Shown here: positions 50,414-59,106 of the stretch, piece by piece
Position numbering within the stretch: the first letter of the stretch is position 1
Layout of the letters: every line of letters begins with the position of its first letter
From: an uncultured Anaerococcus sp.
Lineage (GTDB): Bacteria > Bacillota > Clostridia > Tissierellales > Peptoniphilaceae
Assembly (NCBI GenBank): GCA_943914475.1
Contig: CALUCE010000009.1
Coordinates: forward strand, 17,924 to 81,923
DNA: 64,000 bases
Direction: 5' to 3'
Program-made: the position numbers and the translations under genes
The notes under the pieces: model-generated
What the model was told of the DNA's origin: nothing
Seen by the model: the letters and a program-made list of their open reading frames with translations, nothing else
Database searches by the model: none

Positions 50414-51080
50414 TCATACTCCTCTCTATTCTCTTCAAGGCCTCTTTTTTACTAAGCTTATCCATCCTATCCCCATACTTTTCTACAAAATCTATTACAT
50501 ATTGAGGATTTGTCTTTGAATATTCTCTTAGAGACCAGCCTATAGCCTTATTTATAAAAAATTCCTCGGAAGAAAAGTTTTTAACTATTATCTTCTCCAG
50601 CAAGTCTTCCTTGGTTAAGTCCTTCCTCCCTATTTGGTGGTCTATGGCTATTCGCCTCAGCCAGAAGTCATCATCTTCTGCCCAGCCTAGCATTAAATCA
50701 TCCACCCTGGGATCCTTAAGACCTATAGATCCTATTATCCTATCAAGCCTATCTATGGTATCCCGCCATTGTTTGTTTTTGGAAAAGTGTAGGAGATGAT
50801 CATTTATATGGTCAAAAACCAAGTATTTTTTCTTCCTATCCAAATAATCACAGGCAAAGTATTGAAACTCCCTATAAGGATTATTCCAGGCTTTTTTTAA
50901 CATATTCCAGTCTATATAAGCACTCTTGCTCTCTCCTTTTAGAAAGTCCTTGTAAAGATCTCTTCTTTGGGGAGTTTTTATCCCATAAAATTTGAACTTA
51001 TTTCTCATATACTTAGCCATTTGGCTAGCATTATCCTGATCTTCATTTTCTTTAAATCTTTTTTCTATCTCTTCATACAT
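50400..51080 (-). CDS. DNA alkylation repair protein (AlkD-like HEAT-repeat glycosylase)
   Basis: AlkD-type enzymes excise alkylated bases using a HEAT-repeat fold. The ~226-residue protein has KFYGIKTPQRRDLYKDFLK, YREFQYFACDYLDR, WRDTIDRLDRIIG, WLRRIAIDHQ and FFINKAIGWSLREYSKTNP, all typical of the DUF/AlkD family. The start is ambiguous: ATG at 51080 has GAGG three bases upstream, while ATG at 51092 would be almost leaderless given TGATATAAT at 51097-51105. The ClC gene follows with overlap. Confidence 0.9.
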   Translation of the reverse strand: MYEEIEKRFKENEDQDNASQMAKYMRNKFKFYGIKTPQRRDLYKDFLKGESKSAYIDWNMLKKAWNNPYREFQYFACDYLDRKKKYLVFDHINDHLLHFSKNKQWRDTIDRLDRIIGSIGLKDPRVDDLMLGWAEDDDFWLRRIAIDHQIGRKDLTKEDLLEKIIVKNFSSEEFFINKAIGWSLREYSKTNPQYVIDFVEKYGDRMDKLSKKEALKRIERSMNARR

Positions 51081-51132
51081 TTGCCTCACCATTAAGATTA
51101 TATCACTTTCAGCCTAAGTCTTTAAGGATAAA

Positions 51133-51159
51133 AAAAGTTGGTCCATAAAACCAACTTTT
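51133..51159 (-). terminator. Terminator of the nrdD-nrdG-deoxyribosyltransferase operon
   Basis: AAAAGTTGGT pairs perfectly with ACCAACTTTT around a seven-base loop; on the minus strand further U residues follow. It begins just after the stop of the gene at 51165. Confidence 0.9.
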
Positions 51160-51164
51160 CAAAC

Positions 51165-51671
51165 TTATTTATTCTCTTTTATAAAGTTATTTATAAGGTC
51201 AACTATTTCCTTCTTATAAGAAGAATCTCCAGCATAACCAACTACTAAATGACCATGTTCTAGAACTTTTCCTACTATCATTTGATTTCTATAAAGCTTA
51301 TTGTCCCCAGTTCCTTCATATCTCATATCTGTGACCAATCCTATTATCAAACGAGGAAAATCTATCCCATGTTCTTTCTCAAATTCTCCCATAACACCAT
51401 GGGCCATAATCTCCCCTGCCACTCCATCATCTATGCTAAGTCCATCCAGGCAAGCTATAAGGATATTAGCTTTTTTTAGCTCTTCTGTATCAGCTTGGGA
51501 GATTTTTTCTGCTGTTATAGTCGCATCGTTATTTTTCTTATCATTGATTGATGCATTTCTTTGTGGAACATAAAGTTCTAAATCTGTATGTTCTTCTATA
51601 TATTGGGCCAAATTTTCTGTCCACTTAAAAAAAGCATCATTGAAAAAATGGCTAGCTAGATATCCTCTCAT
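51165..51671 (-). CDS. Nucleoside 2-deoxyribosyltransferase family protein
   Basis: These enzymes exchange the base on 2'-deoxynucleosides, or hydrolyse them, in salvage. The 168-residue protein opens with RGYLASHFFNDAFFKW, has LYVPQRN, and the catalytic-type segment ACLDGLSIDDGVAGEIMAHG whose Glu is the expected nucleophile. The start at 51671 follows GGAGG by 6 bases; an in-frame ATG four codons upstream overlaps that site. It follows nrdG closely, so it joins the deoxynucleotide operon. Confidence 0.88.
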   Translation of the reverse strand: MRGYLASHFFNDAFFKWTENLAQYIEEHTDLELYVPQRNASINDKKNNDATITAEKISQADTEELKKANILIACLDGLSIDDGVAGEIMAHGVMGEFEKEHGIDFPRLIIGLVTDMRYEGTGDNKLYRNQMIVGKVLEHGHLVVGYAGDSSYKKEIVDLINNFIKENK

Positions 51672-51685
51672 CACATCCTCCATCT

Positions 51686-52186
51686 TTACATATATTGGTC
51701 CATATATGCTAGTTTTCCGTCATTTAAACTTTTTTGTACATCTATTACTCTTTGATTTGAAGATCCCCTAAACTTTAGCCTCAAATCTTTTTTCTCTTCA
51801 ACAAACAAACCATCTACCAAAACATCACAATAGGATAAAAGTTCCCTTGCTACTGGTATAGAAGAAAGAATCTCATAAGTAAAGCCAGAATAAACCCATA
51901 TTGTCTTATCGCTGTGCTTTCTTATCTCTTTAACAACTTCCAAAAGGTCTAGGGTGTTTTCAAAGGGTTCCCCACCCAAGATAGATAGACCTTCCACCTC
52001 GTCTAGTTTTAAATATTCTATTACTTTTTTTGTTTCTTCATCTGTCCACAAGTCTCCATGGGAGAAACTCATATAGTCTTCATTGAAACAATTTTTGCAG
52101 TGAGCATCACAACCAGTAACAAAAAAGGAAGTCCTAATCCCTGGTCCATTTGCTACATCGTATTTTCTAATTTGACCGTATCTCAT
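51686..52186 (-). CDS. nrdG: Anaerobic ribonucleotide reductase activating protein
   Basis: NrdG is a radical SAM enzyme that generates the glycyl radical on NrdD. The 166-residue protein has RKYDVANGPGIRTSFFVTG followed by the CxxxCxxC cluster motif in CDAHCKNC (near residues 26-33), and LSILGGEPF. It begins 21 bases after nrdD and precedes the deoxyribosyltransferase gene. Confidence 0.96.
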   Translation of the reverse strand: MRYGQIRKYDVANGPGIRTSFFVTGCDAHCKNCFNEDYMSFSHGDLWTDEETKKVIEYLKLDEVEGLSILGGEPFENTLDLLEVVKEIRKHSDKTIWVYSGFTYEILSSIPVARELLSYCDVLVDGLFVEEKKDLRLKFRGSSNQRVIDVQKSLNDGKLAYMDQYM

Positions 52187-52207
52187 AAGACTCCTTTTTC
52201 TAAAGTT

Positions 52208-54328
52208 TTATATGTGTAGAACTCTTGATTTTATTTCCTTGGTTCTTCCTTCATTCCAGAAGTTCTCTCCTAGGTATCCGCAAGTTCTTCTTACTACTGT
52301 AAGCTTGGTCCTATCCTTGTTTCCGCATTGAGGACAGTACCAGTTGTTATCATCATCAAGTAAGATCTCTCCATCATAGCCACATTCTGAACAATAATCG
52401 CTCTTGGTATTAAATTCAGCATATTGGATGTGGTCATAAATATATTTTACCATAGTTGCAAGGGCATCTAGGTTATTAGCCATGTTTGGAATTTCTGCAT
52501 AAGATATGCAACCTCCCTTAGAATAGTTTTGGAATTTTGCTTCAAAATCAAACTTATCAAAGGCAGATATTTTCTCTCTTACATCTACGTGGAAGGAGTT
52601 TGTATAGTAACCCTTGTCGGTTATATCTTCTATATCTCCAAATCTTTGCTTATCAATTTGACAGAATCTGTTGGTTAAGTTTTCTGCTGGTGTTCCATAT
52701 ACAGCAAATTGTAAGCCAGTTTCCTTAATCCATTGGTCCTTCTTGTCATTTAGAAGTTTCATAATCTTCATGGAAAACTCTTCACCCTTTTTGCTTGTGT
52801 GGCTTTCACCAATTACTAGCTTGGTAGCTTCATATATTCCAATGTAACCAATAGTAACTGTTGAATATCCATTTTTTAGTAAAGGTCCAATCTTTTCATG
52901 AGGTTTAAGTCTTGAGATGGCCCCATGTTGGAAGTGGATAGGAGAAGAATCACTTGTTACATTTTTAAGGTGGTCATATCTTAACATTCCCACTCTCTTA
53001 ACAAGTTCCATTCTCTTATTTAAAATTTCAAAGAATTTATCTTCGTCATTTTGTGCAAGGATTCCTATTTGTGGAAGGTTGATAGTACATACACCTATGT
53101 TAAATCTTCCATCAAACTTATAGTCGCCATTTTCATCCTTGTATGGAGGTAAAAATGCCCTACATCCCATTGGTGAGAAGACATTACCTTCATAGTTTTC
53201 TCTCATAATCTTGGCTGAAATATAGTCAGGATACATTCTTTTTGCTGTACATTTAGTAGCAAGCATAGTCAAATCATAATACTTTGAATCTTCCCTAACG
53301 TTATTTTCATCAAGTACATAGATAAGTTTTGGGAAGGCTGGTGTTACATATACTCCAGCTTCATTTTTGATACCCTTGATTCTTTGAACAAGTATTTCTT
53401 CTATGATCTTTACAGTTTGTTCTAGGTAAGGATCATTTTCATCTGTATGCATAAATAGGGTTACAAATGGGGCTTGACCGTTTGATGTCATAAGGGTATT
53501 GATTTGATATTGGATAGTTTGGATACCACTTTCCAAATCTCTTTGGGTCAATTTTTCAGCCATTTTTTTGGCTAAGCTTTCTTCTTCCAAGGTCTCCATA
53601 GCTAGCTTAAAGTTTTTATCATAGGAAACTTTTAAGTATTTGCTCAAACATGCTATGTTTATAGATTGTCCACCGTATTGGTTGGATGCTATTTGGGCTA
53701 TGATTTGGGTCATAACATTGCAGGCTACTTGGAAGGACTTTGGACTTTCTATAGTCTTACCATTTACCACTGTTCCATTGTCAAGCATATCTGCCATATT
53801 TACCAAACAGCAGTTAAATATTGGTTGGATAAAATAATCCAAGTCATGTATATGTATGGCTCCACTTTCGTGTGCTTCTACCAGTTCAGCTGGTATCATC
53901 TTTCTTTTTGCTAAGTCTTTGGAAACTTCTCCAGCTATTAAATCTCTTTGTGTTGAAGCTATAACTGGATTTTTGTTGGAGTTTTCGTCCATTACTTCTA
54001 TGTTGGTCCTGTCAATTAAGCCTATTATGTCGCTATCTGTTGTGTTTTGTTCTCTTTTAAACTGTTGAACAGACCTGTAGGCTTCATAGGACTTGGCTGT
54101 AGCTGGGTTATCCTTATCGATCAGCTTGTAGTAAACTTGGTCTTCTATTTCATAAATAGAAACTTGTCTCTTGTTTTCTGATCTCGCCTCGATTTCTTCT
54201 GCTATTTCCTCTGCCTGGTTTTCTACGTAAACACCATTTGGAGAATTCATTGCTTTTTCAATAGCTATAACTATTTTATTTTTGTCAAAATCTACTTTTA
54301 AACCGTTTCTTTTAACAACTTTAACCAT
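52208..54328 (-). CDS. nrdD: Anaerobic ribonucleoside-triphosphate reductase
   Basis: NrdD reduces ribonucleoside triphosphates to deoxy forms without oxygen, usually with formate as reductant. The 706-residue protein has an N-terminal ATP-cone (VVKRNGLKVDFDKNKIVIAI), the catalytic barrel (for example NPVIASTQRDLIAGEVSKDL, SNQYGGQSINIACLSKYL), a four-Cys zinc site (CSECG and CPQCG near residues 650-675), and the C-terminal glycyl radical loop RRTCGYLGENF with Gly684 as the radical site. GAGGTGGG precedes the ATG. Two NrdR boxes control the promoter. Confidence 0.97.
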   Translation of the reverse strand: MVKVVKRNGLKVDFDKNKIVIAIEKAMNSPNGVYVENQAEEIAEEIEARSENKRQVSIYEIEDQVYYKLIDKDNPATAKSYEAYRSVQQFKREQNTTDSDIIGLIDRTNIEVMDENSNKNPVIASTQRDLIAGEVSKDLAKRKMIPAELVEAHESGAIHIHDLDYFIQPIFNCCLVNMADMLDNGTVVNGKTIESPKSFQVACNVMTQIIAQIASNQYGGQSINIACLSKYLKVSYDKNFKLAMETLEEESLAKKMAEKLTQRDLESGIQTIQYQINTLMTSNGQAPFVTLFMHTDENDPYLEQTVKIIEEILVQRIKGIKNEAGVYVTPAFPKLIYVLDENNVREDSKYYDLTMLATKCTAKRMYPDYISAKIMRENYEGNVFSPMGCRAFLPPYKDENGDYKFDGRFNIGVCTINLPQIGILAQNDEDKFFEILNKRMELVKRVGMLRYDHLKNVTSDSSPIHFQHGAISRLKPHEKIGPLLKNGYSTVTIGYIGIYEATKLVIGESHTSKKGEEFSMKIMKLLNDKKDQWIKETGLQFAVYGTPAENLTNRFCQIDKQRFGDIEDITDKGYYTNSFHVDVREKISAFDKFDFEAKFQNYSKGGCISYAEIPNMANNLDALATMVKYIYDHIQYAEFNTKSDYCSECGYDGEILLDDDNNWYCPQCGNKDRTKLTVVRRTCGYLGENFWNEGRTKEIKSRVLHI

Positions 54329-54385
54329 TTTCCCACCTCATTTTTCTCTTCAAATAGTAACGACTGTTTAACTAACCATGGTCAA

Positions 54386-54436
54386 AGTATACCACATATA
54401 GTGAATAATTGTAAAGCGATACTATATATTGTGGTT
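54386..54436 (-). promoter_or_regulatory. nrdDG promoter with two NrdR boxes
   Basis: On the minus strand TTTACA (54410-54415) precedes TATACT (54386-54391) by 18 bases. Two 16-base NrdR-type sites, ACCACATATAGTGAAT (54391-54406) and ACTATATATTGTGGTT (54421-54436), are spaced 30 bases start to start (about three helical turns), one between -10 and -35 and one upstream. This is the standard layout for repression by ATP/dATP-loaded NrdR. nrdR itself is not in the window. Confidence 0.88.
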
Positions 54437-54634
54437 TTGCATATTTTTTGAGGTTTTTGCACCTTTAGGCTACTTTTATGTAAAGGCTTGAATAAATATG
54501 ATTTTCCCACTTAGGAAAGTCCCTAGATTTTAGGCTTTAAAAAGATAATTTTATAAGATATTGATAAATATTCTTTTATTTTTCCACAGAATTATAGCTA
54601 TTTGTACCATATGTGGTACTTTGAAGTACTCTCG
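54437..54634. other. Gene-free stretch between the nrd promoter and the repeat cluster
   Basis: This ~200-base AT-rich segment has no convincing ORF on either strand. The only structure is GTACCA-TATG-TGGTAC (54604-54619), a 6-bp-arm inverted repeat that partly resembles the NrdR half-sites but lies ~170 bases from the second box. No promoter was called. Confidence 0.5.
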
Positions 54635-54795
54635 TGATACACCAGGGACAGATTACGGAGCGTAGCTCCTGATAAACAAATGATCTCAGATACACCAAAG
54701 ACAAATTTACGGAGCAAAGCTCCTGCCTCCCAAAGCCGGCGGGCTATTTTTACGGAGCGAAGCTCCTGCCTCCCGAAGCCGGCGGGCTTATTTTT
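54635..54795. repeat. GC-rich intergenic repeat cluster (three hairpin units)
   Basis: Three copies of TACGGAGCnnAGCTCCTG (starting near 54654, 54708 and 54751) each form a GGAGC/GCTCC hairpin. The first two are preceded by a shared GATACACCA..GACA..ATT segment (54635 and 54689). The second and third are followed by CCTCCCrAAGCCGGCGGGCT, then T-rich sequence, giving a 43-base period. The cluster is far richer in GC than its surroundings. On the minus strand the second hairpin closes a TTCG loop. It resembles a short interspersed repeat array; I recognise no known family and see no other copy in the window. Confidence 0.75.
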
Positions 54796-54856
54796 AGTTT
54801 TGTCCCCAAATTCATTATTCTATAGTCAGGTGAAAAAAATAATTTCAAGCAAAAGA

Positions 54857-54885
54857 AAAAGGCCAAGGATAGTCCTCAACCTTTT
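54857..54885 (-). terminator. Terminator of dnaJ-clpB
   Basis: On the minus strand a 13-bp stem (AAAAGGTTGAGGA with TCCTTGGCCTTTT, three G-U pairs) closes a CTA loop and ends in a U run. It lies just after the clpB stop at 54896. Confidence 0.82.
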
Positions 54886-54895
54886 ATCATCTCTC

Positions 54896-57478
54896 TTATC
54901 TATTTGTAACCTTGTAGGATAATTCTTTATCTTCTCCTACATCTATCAAAACATCATCTTTTTCCATTATCTCGCCAGCTATTATCATCCTACCCAATTG
55001 AGTTTCTAGGTTTGCTTGCAAGTATCTTTTTACTGGTCTAGCACCGTATTCTACATCATAAGATCTAGATAGGATCAATTCTTTGGCGGCTGGGCTTATA
55101 TCTATAGATATTTCCTTATCTTCGAGTCTCTTTCTTACATAGGCCATTTCAAGGTCTATAATCTTATAAACTTGGTCGCTAGTAAGTGGAGTAAACATAA
55201 CTGTTTCATCAATTCTGTTTAAAAACTCTGGTCTAAAGGAATCTTTTAGTCTATTTTCTACAAGCTTTTGAGCTCCTTCATCTATAGTACCATCCACATT
55301 TAATGAATCTATCAAATATTCTGATCCTATATTTGAAGTCATGATAATAATAGTGTTTTTAAAGTCTACAGTCCTACCTTGGCTATCTGTAAGCCTGCCA
55401 TCATCTAGAACTTGTAACAAGATATTAAATACATCTGGGTGGGCTTTTTCTATTTCATCAAAGAGTATTACAGAGTATGGTTTTCTTCTTACTGCTTCTG
55501 TAAGTTGTCCACCTTCTTCATAGCCTATATAACCAGGAGCTGCACCTATAAGTCTAGATACAGAGTATTTTTCCATATACTCACTCATATCTATTCTAAT
55601 CATATTGTTTTCACTATCAAACATAGCTTCTGTAAGTGCTTTGGCAAGCTCTGTCTTACCTACTCCTGTAGGACCTAGGAAAATAAAAGAACCTATTGGT
55701 TTTCTTTCATCCTTTAAGCCTGACCTTGCTCTTATGATAGCATCAGATACAGCAGTCACAGCTTGGTCTTGGCCTACCACTCTTTGGTGGAGTTTTTCTG
55801 GAAGACTTAAGATTCTTGCTCTTTCGCTTTCTACAAGTTTAGACACTGGGATATTGGTCCAGTTACTTACCACATCTGCTATATCTTCATCTGTAACTTC
55901 TTCCTTTATGGATCCCTTATTTTGGTTTTCTTCCGCATCTTTTAGCTTTTGTTCAAGTTCGGTTAGCTTTCCATATTTTAATTCTGAAAGTTTTTCGAAG
56001 TCATAGGCTCTTTCTGCCTTATCCATCTCAACTTTTACAGAATCAATTTCTTCCTTGATATCTTTAATAGAATTGATAGCATTCTTTTGTTCTTGCCATC
56101 TTAGGTAATCTTCATTGTACTTTTCATCCAAGTTAGCAAGTTCTTTTTCAAGTTCTGCAAGTCTCTTCTTACTTGCTTCATCATCTTCTTTTTTAAGGGC
56201 AGTTGTTTCTATTTGTAATTGTAAAATTTTCCTTTTTTGTTCATCCAAAAATTGAGGCATGGTATCTATTTCTGTCCTTACCATAGCACAAGCTTCATCC
56301 ATCAAGTCTATGGCCTTGTCTGGTAAAAATCTATCAGATATATACCTATTAGACAACTCTGCACAGGAAATTACAGCTGAATCAGATATTCTGATACCAT
56401 GGTAGATTTCATATTTATCCTTGATACCCCTAAGTATAGAGATAGTATCTTCAACACTTGGTTCATCTACCATTACCTTTTGGAATCTTCTTTCTAAGGC
56501 TCCATCTTTTTCTATATATTCTCTATATTCATTTAGGGTTGTAGCACCTATTACCTTTATCTCTCCACGAGCAAGCATTGGTTTCATAATATTTGATGCA
56601 TCCATAGCACCTTCAGTTTTACCTGCACCCACTATGGTGTGGATTTCATCTATGAACATTATTATTTGTCCATCAGACTTTTTAACTTCTTCAATTACTG
56701 CCTTTAGTCTTTCTTCGAATTGTCCTCTATACTTGGCACCTGCTACCAAAGCTCCCATATCCAAGGAGAAGAGAGTCCTTCCTTGTAGTGGTTCAGGAAC
56801 ATCGTTATTTACTATTCTTTGGGCAAGACCTTCAGCTATGGCAGTTTTACCAACACCTGGTTGACCTATAAGGACTGGGTTATTTTTCTTTCTTCTAGAA
56901 AGAATTCTCTCACAGTTTCTAATCTCTTGATCCCTACCTATTACAGGGTCTATCTTTCCTTCTCTAGCTTCTTTGGTTAAGTCTCTACCATATTTTTCCA
57001 AAGGATTGTTTGTTTCTTCTGGATTGTCAGTAGTAACTTTTTGACCTTTCCTGACATTTAAGGTAGCACTTTTAAATTCCTTATATCTTATCCCATACCT
57101 ATCATTTAGGGATGAAACTTCTGATCTTTCTTCAAGCAAGGCCATAAAGATATGCTCTGTAGATATAAAGCTATCTCCCATAGTCTTGGCTTGGTCTTCA
57201 GATTTTAGTAAGATTCTTTGAAATATTGTAGATGGATAAATATTGTTAGCTCCTTCTTGGCTAGGCATTTTATCAAGCATAGCCTCAAGTTCTTTCCTAT
57301 ACTTATCCAAGTCTACAGCCATAGTTTTTAAAACTTGTGAAACTATGGAATCAGAATCTTTTACTAAAGCATAGTTTAAGTGTATCTCATTTATTTCTGG
57401 ATTAGCGTTTTTTATAGCTATAGAATTTGCATCGCTAATAGCTTGGCTAGATTTTTGAGTAAATTTGTTGTAATCCAT
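54896..57478 (-). CDS. clpB: ClpB disaggregase
   Basis: ClpB threads aggregated proteins for refolding, with DnaK. The 860-residue protein has the N-domain, first AAA+ module with Walker A GQPGVGKTAIAEGLAQR near residue 205 and Walker B MFIDEIHTIVGAG, the long M-domain coiled coil (about residues 400-525, rich in K/E), and the second AAA+ module with GPTGVGKTELAKALTEAMF and VILFDEIEKAHPDVF. No ClpP-binding IGF/L loop was seen, fitting ClpB rather than ClpC. AGGAGG precedes the ATG. It begins 14 bases after dnaJ in a heat-shock unit. Confidence 0.96.
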   Translation of the reverse strand: MDYNKFTQKSSQAISDANSIAIKNANPEINEIHLNYALVKDSDSIVSQVLKTMAVDLDKYRKELEAMLDKMPSQEGANNIYPSTIFQRILLKSEDQAKTMGDSFISTEHIFMALLEERSEVSSLNDRYGIRYKEFKSATLNVRKGQKVTTDNPEETNNPLEKYGRDLTKEAREGKIDPVIGRDQEIRNCERILSRRKKNNPVLIGQPGVGKTAIAEGLAQRIVNNDVPEPLQGRTLFSLDMGALVAGAKYRGQFEERLKAVIEEVKKSDGQIIMFIDEIHTIVGAGKTEGAMDASNIMKPMLARGEIKVIGATTLNEYREYIEKDGALERRFQKVMVDEPSVEDTISILRGIKDKYEIYHGIRISDSAVISCAELSNRYISDRFLPDKAIDLMDEACAMVRTEIDTMPQFLDEQKRKILQLQIETTALKKEDDEASKKRLAELEKELANLDEKYNEDYLRWQEQKNAINSIKDIKEEIDSVKVEMDKAERAYDFEKLSELKYGKLTELEQKLKDAEENQNKGSIKEEVTDEDIADVVSNWTNIPVSKLVESERARILSLPEKLHQRVVGQDQAVTAVSDAIIRARSGLKDERKPIGSFIFLGPTGVGKTELAKALTEAMFDSENNMIRIDMSEYMEKYSVSRLIGAAPGYIGYEEGGQLTEAVRRKPYSVILFDEIEKAHPDVFNILLQVLDDGRLTDSQGRTVDFKNTIIIMTSNIGSEYLIDSLNVDGTIDEGAQKLVENRLKDSFRPEFLNRIDETVMFTPLTSDQVYKIIDLEMAYVRKRLEDKEISIDISPAAKELILSRSYDVEYGARPVKRYLQANLETQLGRMIIAGEIMEKDDVLIDVGEDKELSYKVTNR

Positions 57479-57492
57479 AGTATCCTCCTATA

Positions 57493-58419
57493 TTAATTTA
57501 TTTCTTGACCTAATTTTTTGTATATTTCTTCTTGTTCTTTGCTTAAGTTTTTAGGGTTATCGATTAAGACTTCTATATACAAGTCACCTTGGTTACCATT
57601 CATATCCTTATAACCCTTTTTTTGCATCCTGATTTTTTGTCCAGACTCTATTTTTTCTGGTATATTTACCATAAACTTACCTTGAAGAGTATTTATTTTT
57701 ATCTTTTTACCAAAATATGCATCCCAAGGATAAACTCTCTCTTTTTGGATTATGTCTAGACCATCAAGTCTTCTATCTTTGTCATCTCTTATCTTTACTT
57801 TTACATAGATATCTGCATCAAGTCCATACTTGTTTCCATTTATCTTTAGCTTTTTATTGGCAGGCATACCCTTAGGTATGTTGACCTTAACATCGGTTAA
57901 ATTGGAGCCTGACTTTATAGATATAGTCCTTGTTGCACCTGCCATAGCCTCTTCTAATGATATGCTGACATTAGCATCAAGTCTTTGTCTTTTCTTTGAA
58001 GAAAATCCACCTGTAAAGTCTGAGAATGGATTTGACCTTGATCTTGAAGATTTCCCTTGAGAAAATCCTCCAAACAAGCCATCAAAAAAATCTGAGAATC
58101 CAGAGCCTCCCCCTGTAGTATAAGTATATGATCCGTTTCCAAAATCAGTAAAATCAAATCCATATTGAGAAGGATCAAAGTTTTGGCCTTGAGTGAAGTT
58201 GGCATTTTTGCCAAACATATCATATTTTTTTCTCTTATCAGGATCTGATAAAACCTCATAAGCTTCGTTTATTTCGGAAAACTTCTCGTTCATATCTTTA
58301 TCATCTGAATGAAGGTCAGGGTGATACTTTTTTGCAAGCTTCCTATATGCTTTTTTTATTTCCTTATCTGTTGCGTTTTTTTCAACACCTAAAACTTCAT
58401 AATAATCTCTGTACTTCAT
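57493..58419 (-). CDS. DnaJ-type co-chaperone without zinc finger (CbpA-like)
   Basis: J-proteins deliver clients to DnaK and trigger its ATPase. With the ATG at 58419 (GGAGG 5 bases upstream) the protein is 308 residues. The J-domain has YYEVLGVEKNATDKEIKKAY and His33-Pro-Asp; a Gly/Phe/Ser-rich linker spans about 70-130; the C-terminal part has the two beta-barrel client domains (GATRTISIKSG, DLYIEVLI). No CxxCxGxG zinc repeats are present, so this is a type II J-protein (CbpA style), not canonical DnaJ. It heads the unit with clpB, and dnaK/grpE are not in this window. Confidence 0.9.
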   Translation of the reverse strand: MKYRDYYEVLGVEKNATDKEIKKAYRKLAKKYHPDLHSDDKDMNEKFSEINEAYEVLSDPDKRKKYDMFGKNANFTQGQNFDPSQYGFDFTDFGNGSYTYTTGGGSGFSDFFDGLFGGFSQGKSSRSRSNPFSDFTGGFSSKKRQRLDANVSISLEEAMAGATRTISIKSGSNLTDVKVNIPKGMPANKKLKINGNKYGLDADIYVKVKIRDDKDRRLDGLDIIQKERVYPWDAYFGKKIKINTLQGKFMVNIPEKIESGQKIRMQKKGYKDMNGNQGDLYIEVLIDNPKNLSKEQEEIYKKLGQEIN

Positions 58420-58434
58420 TTCTACCTCCATCTT

Positions 58435-58487
58435 TCTGACCATCTTTGACCTTAGTATAACTATACTAAGATATTTAATATTATCAA
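58435..58487 (-). promoter_or_regulatory. CtsR-type heat-shock operator and promoter of dnaJ-clpB
   Basis: On the minus strand GGTCAAA-GAT-GGTCAGA (58435-58451) fits the CtsR heptad repeat (RGTCAAANANRGTCAAA) with one mismatch. A TTGATA (58482-58487), 16-base spacer, TATAGT (58460-58465) promoter precedes it, putting the operator at or just after the start of transcription. A perfect palindrome CTTAGTATA-AC-TATACTAAG (58451-58470) overlaps the -10. No CIRCE (HrcA) element was seen. Confidence 0.78.
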
Positions 58488-58538
58488 GTACTTTTCCTAA
58501 AACTTTTTATCAAAAAAATTATATCTAAAAACCAAACT

Positions 58539-58575
58539 AAACACAAAAAAACCTTCAAAAGAAGGTCTTGTGTTT
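58539..58575 (-). terminator. Terminator at the end of apt
   Basis: ACCTTC pairs with GAAGGT around an AAAA loop and outer AAACACAA pairs with TTGTGTTT. On the minus strand the hairpin overlaps the apt stop codon and contains a U run. Confidence 0.7.
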
Positions 58576-59092
58576 AATGATCGTATTCAATAATTGATTT
58601 TACTTTATAATCTTTTAAAAGTTCTCTTCCCTTTAGGCTAGTAAGTTCTATCAAGAACTCAAATCCAGCTATCTCTCCACTAAGTGATTCTATAAGTTTG
58701 GCTGTAGCTTGGGCAGAGCCTCCTGTAGCGATTAGGTCATCTATGATTATTACCCTATCACCCTTGTTGATGGCATCCTTATGAATTTCTAGCTCATTGG
58801 CTCCATATTCAAGGTCATAAGATACTTTTTCTATATCAGCAGGAAGTTTACCAGGCTTTCTAACTGGGATAAATCCTTTTTTCATCCTATCAGCCAAAGG
58901 AGCTCCAAACAAGAATCCCCTAGATTCTATACCTACTATATAGTCAAAATCTATATCATTTAAAGCATCTTCCATCAAGTTCAAGGTTTCCTTAAAAGCT
59001 TCCCTATCCTTTAATAAGGTAGTAATATCTTTAAATGAAATACCTTCAACAGGGTAATCTTCAATAACCCTAATCTTACTTTTTAAGTCCAT
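58574..59092 (-). CDS. apt: Adenine phosphoribosyltransferase
   Basis: Apt salvages adenine to AMP using PRPP. The 172-residue length is standard. Blocks seen are VIEDYPVEGISFKDITTLLKD at the start (cut: FPVEGISFKDITTL type), the IVGIESRGFLFGAPLAD block, and the PRPP loop VIIIDDLIATGGSAQATAKL. It follows the SH3 lipoprotein by 14 bases and ends the transcription unit that starts with wzz. Confidence 0.96.
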   Translation of the reverse strand: MDLKSKIRVIEDYPVEGISFKDITTLLKDREAFKETLNLMEDALNDIDFDYIVGIESRGFLFGAPLADRMKKGFIPVRKPGKLPADIEKVSYDLEYGANELEIHKDAINKGDRVIIIDDLIATGGSAQATAKLIESLSGEIAGFEFLIELTSLKGRELLKDYKVKSIIEYDH

Positions 59093-59106
59093 GTTTCCTC
59101 CAATAT

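Noticed and set aside
54604..54619. GTACCA-TATG-TGGTAC as a third NrdR box
   Set aside because: It has different symmetry, is about 170 bases upstream of the second box and lacks the ATATATA-type core; I keep only two boxes.
54635..54795. CRISPR array
   Set aside because: Units are internally palindromic, only two to three copies, and the spacing and spacers do not follow CRISPR rules; no cas genes are near.
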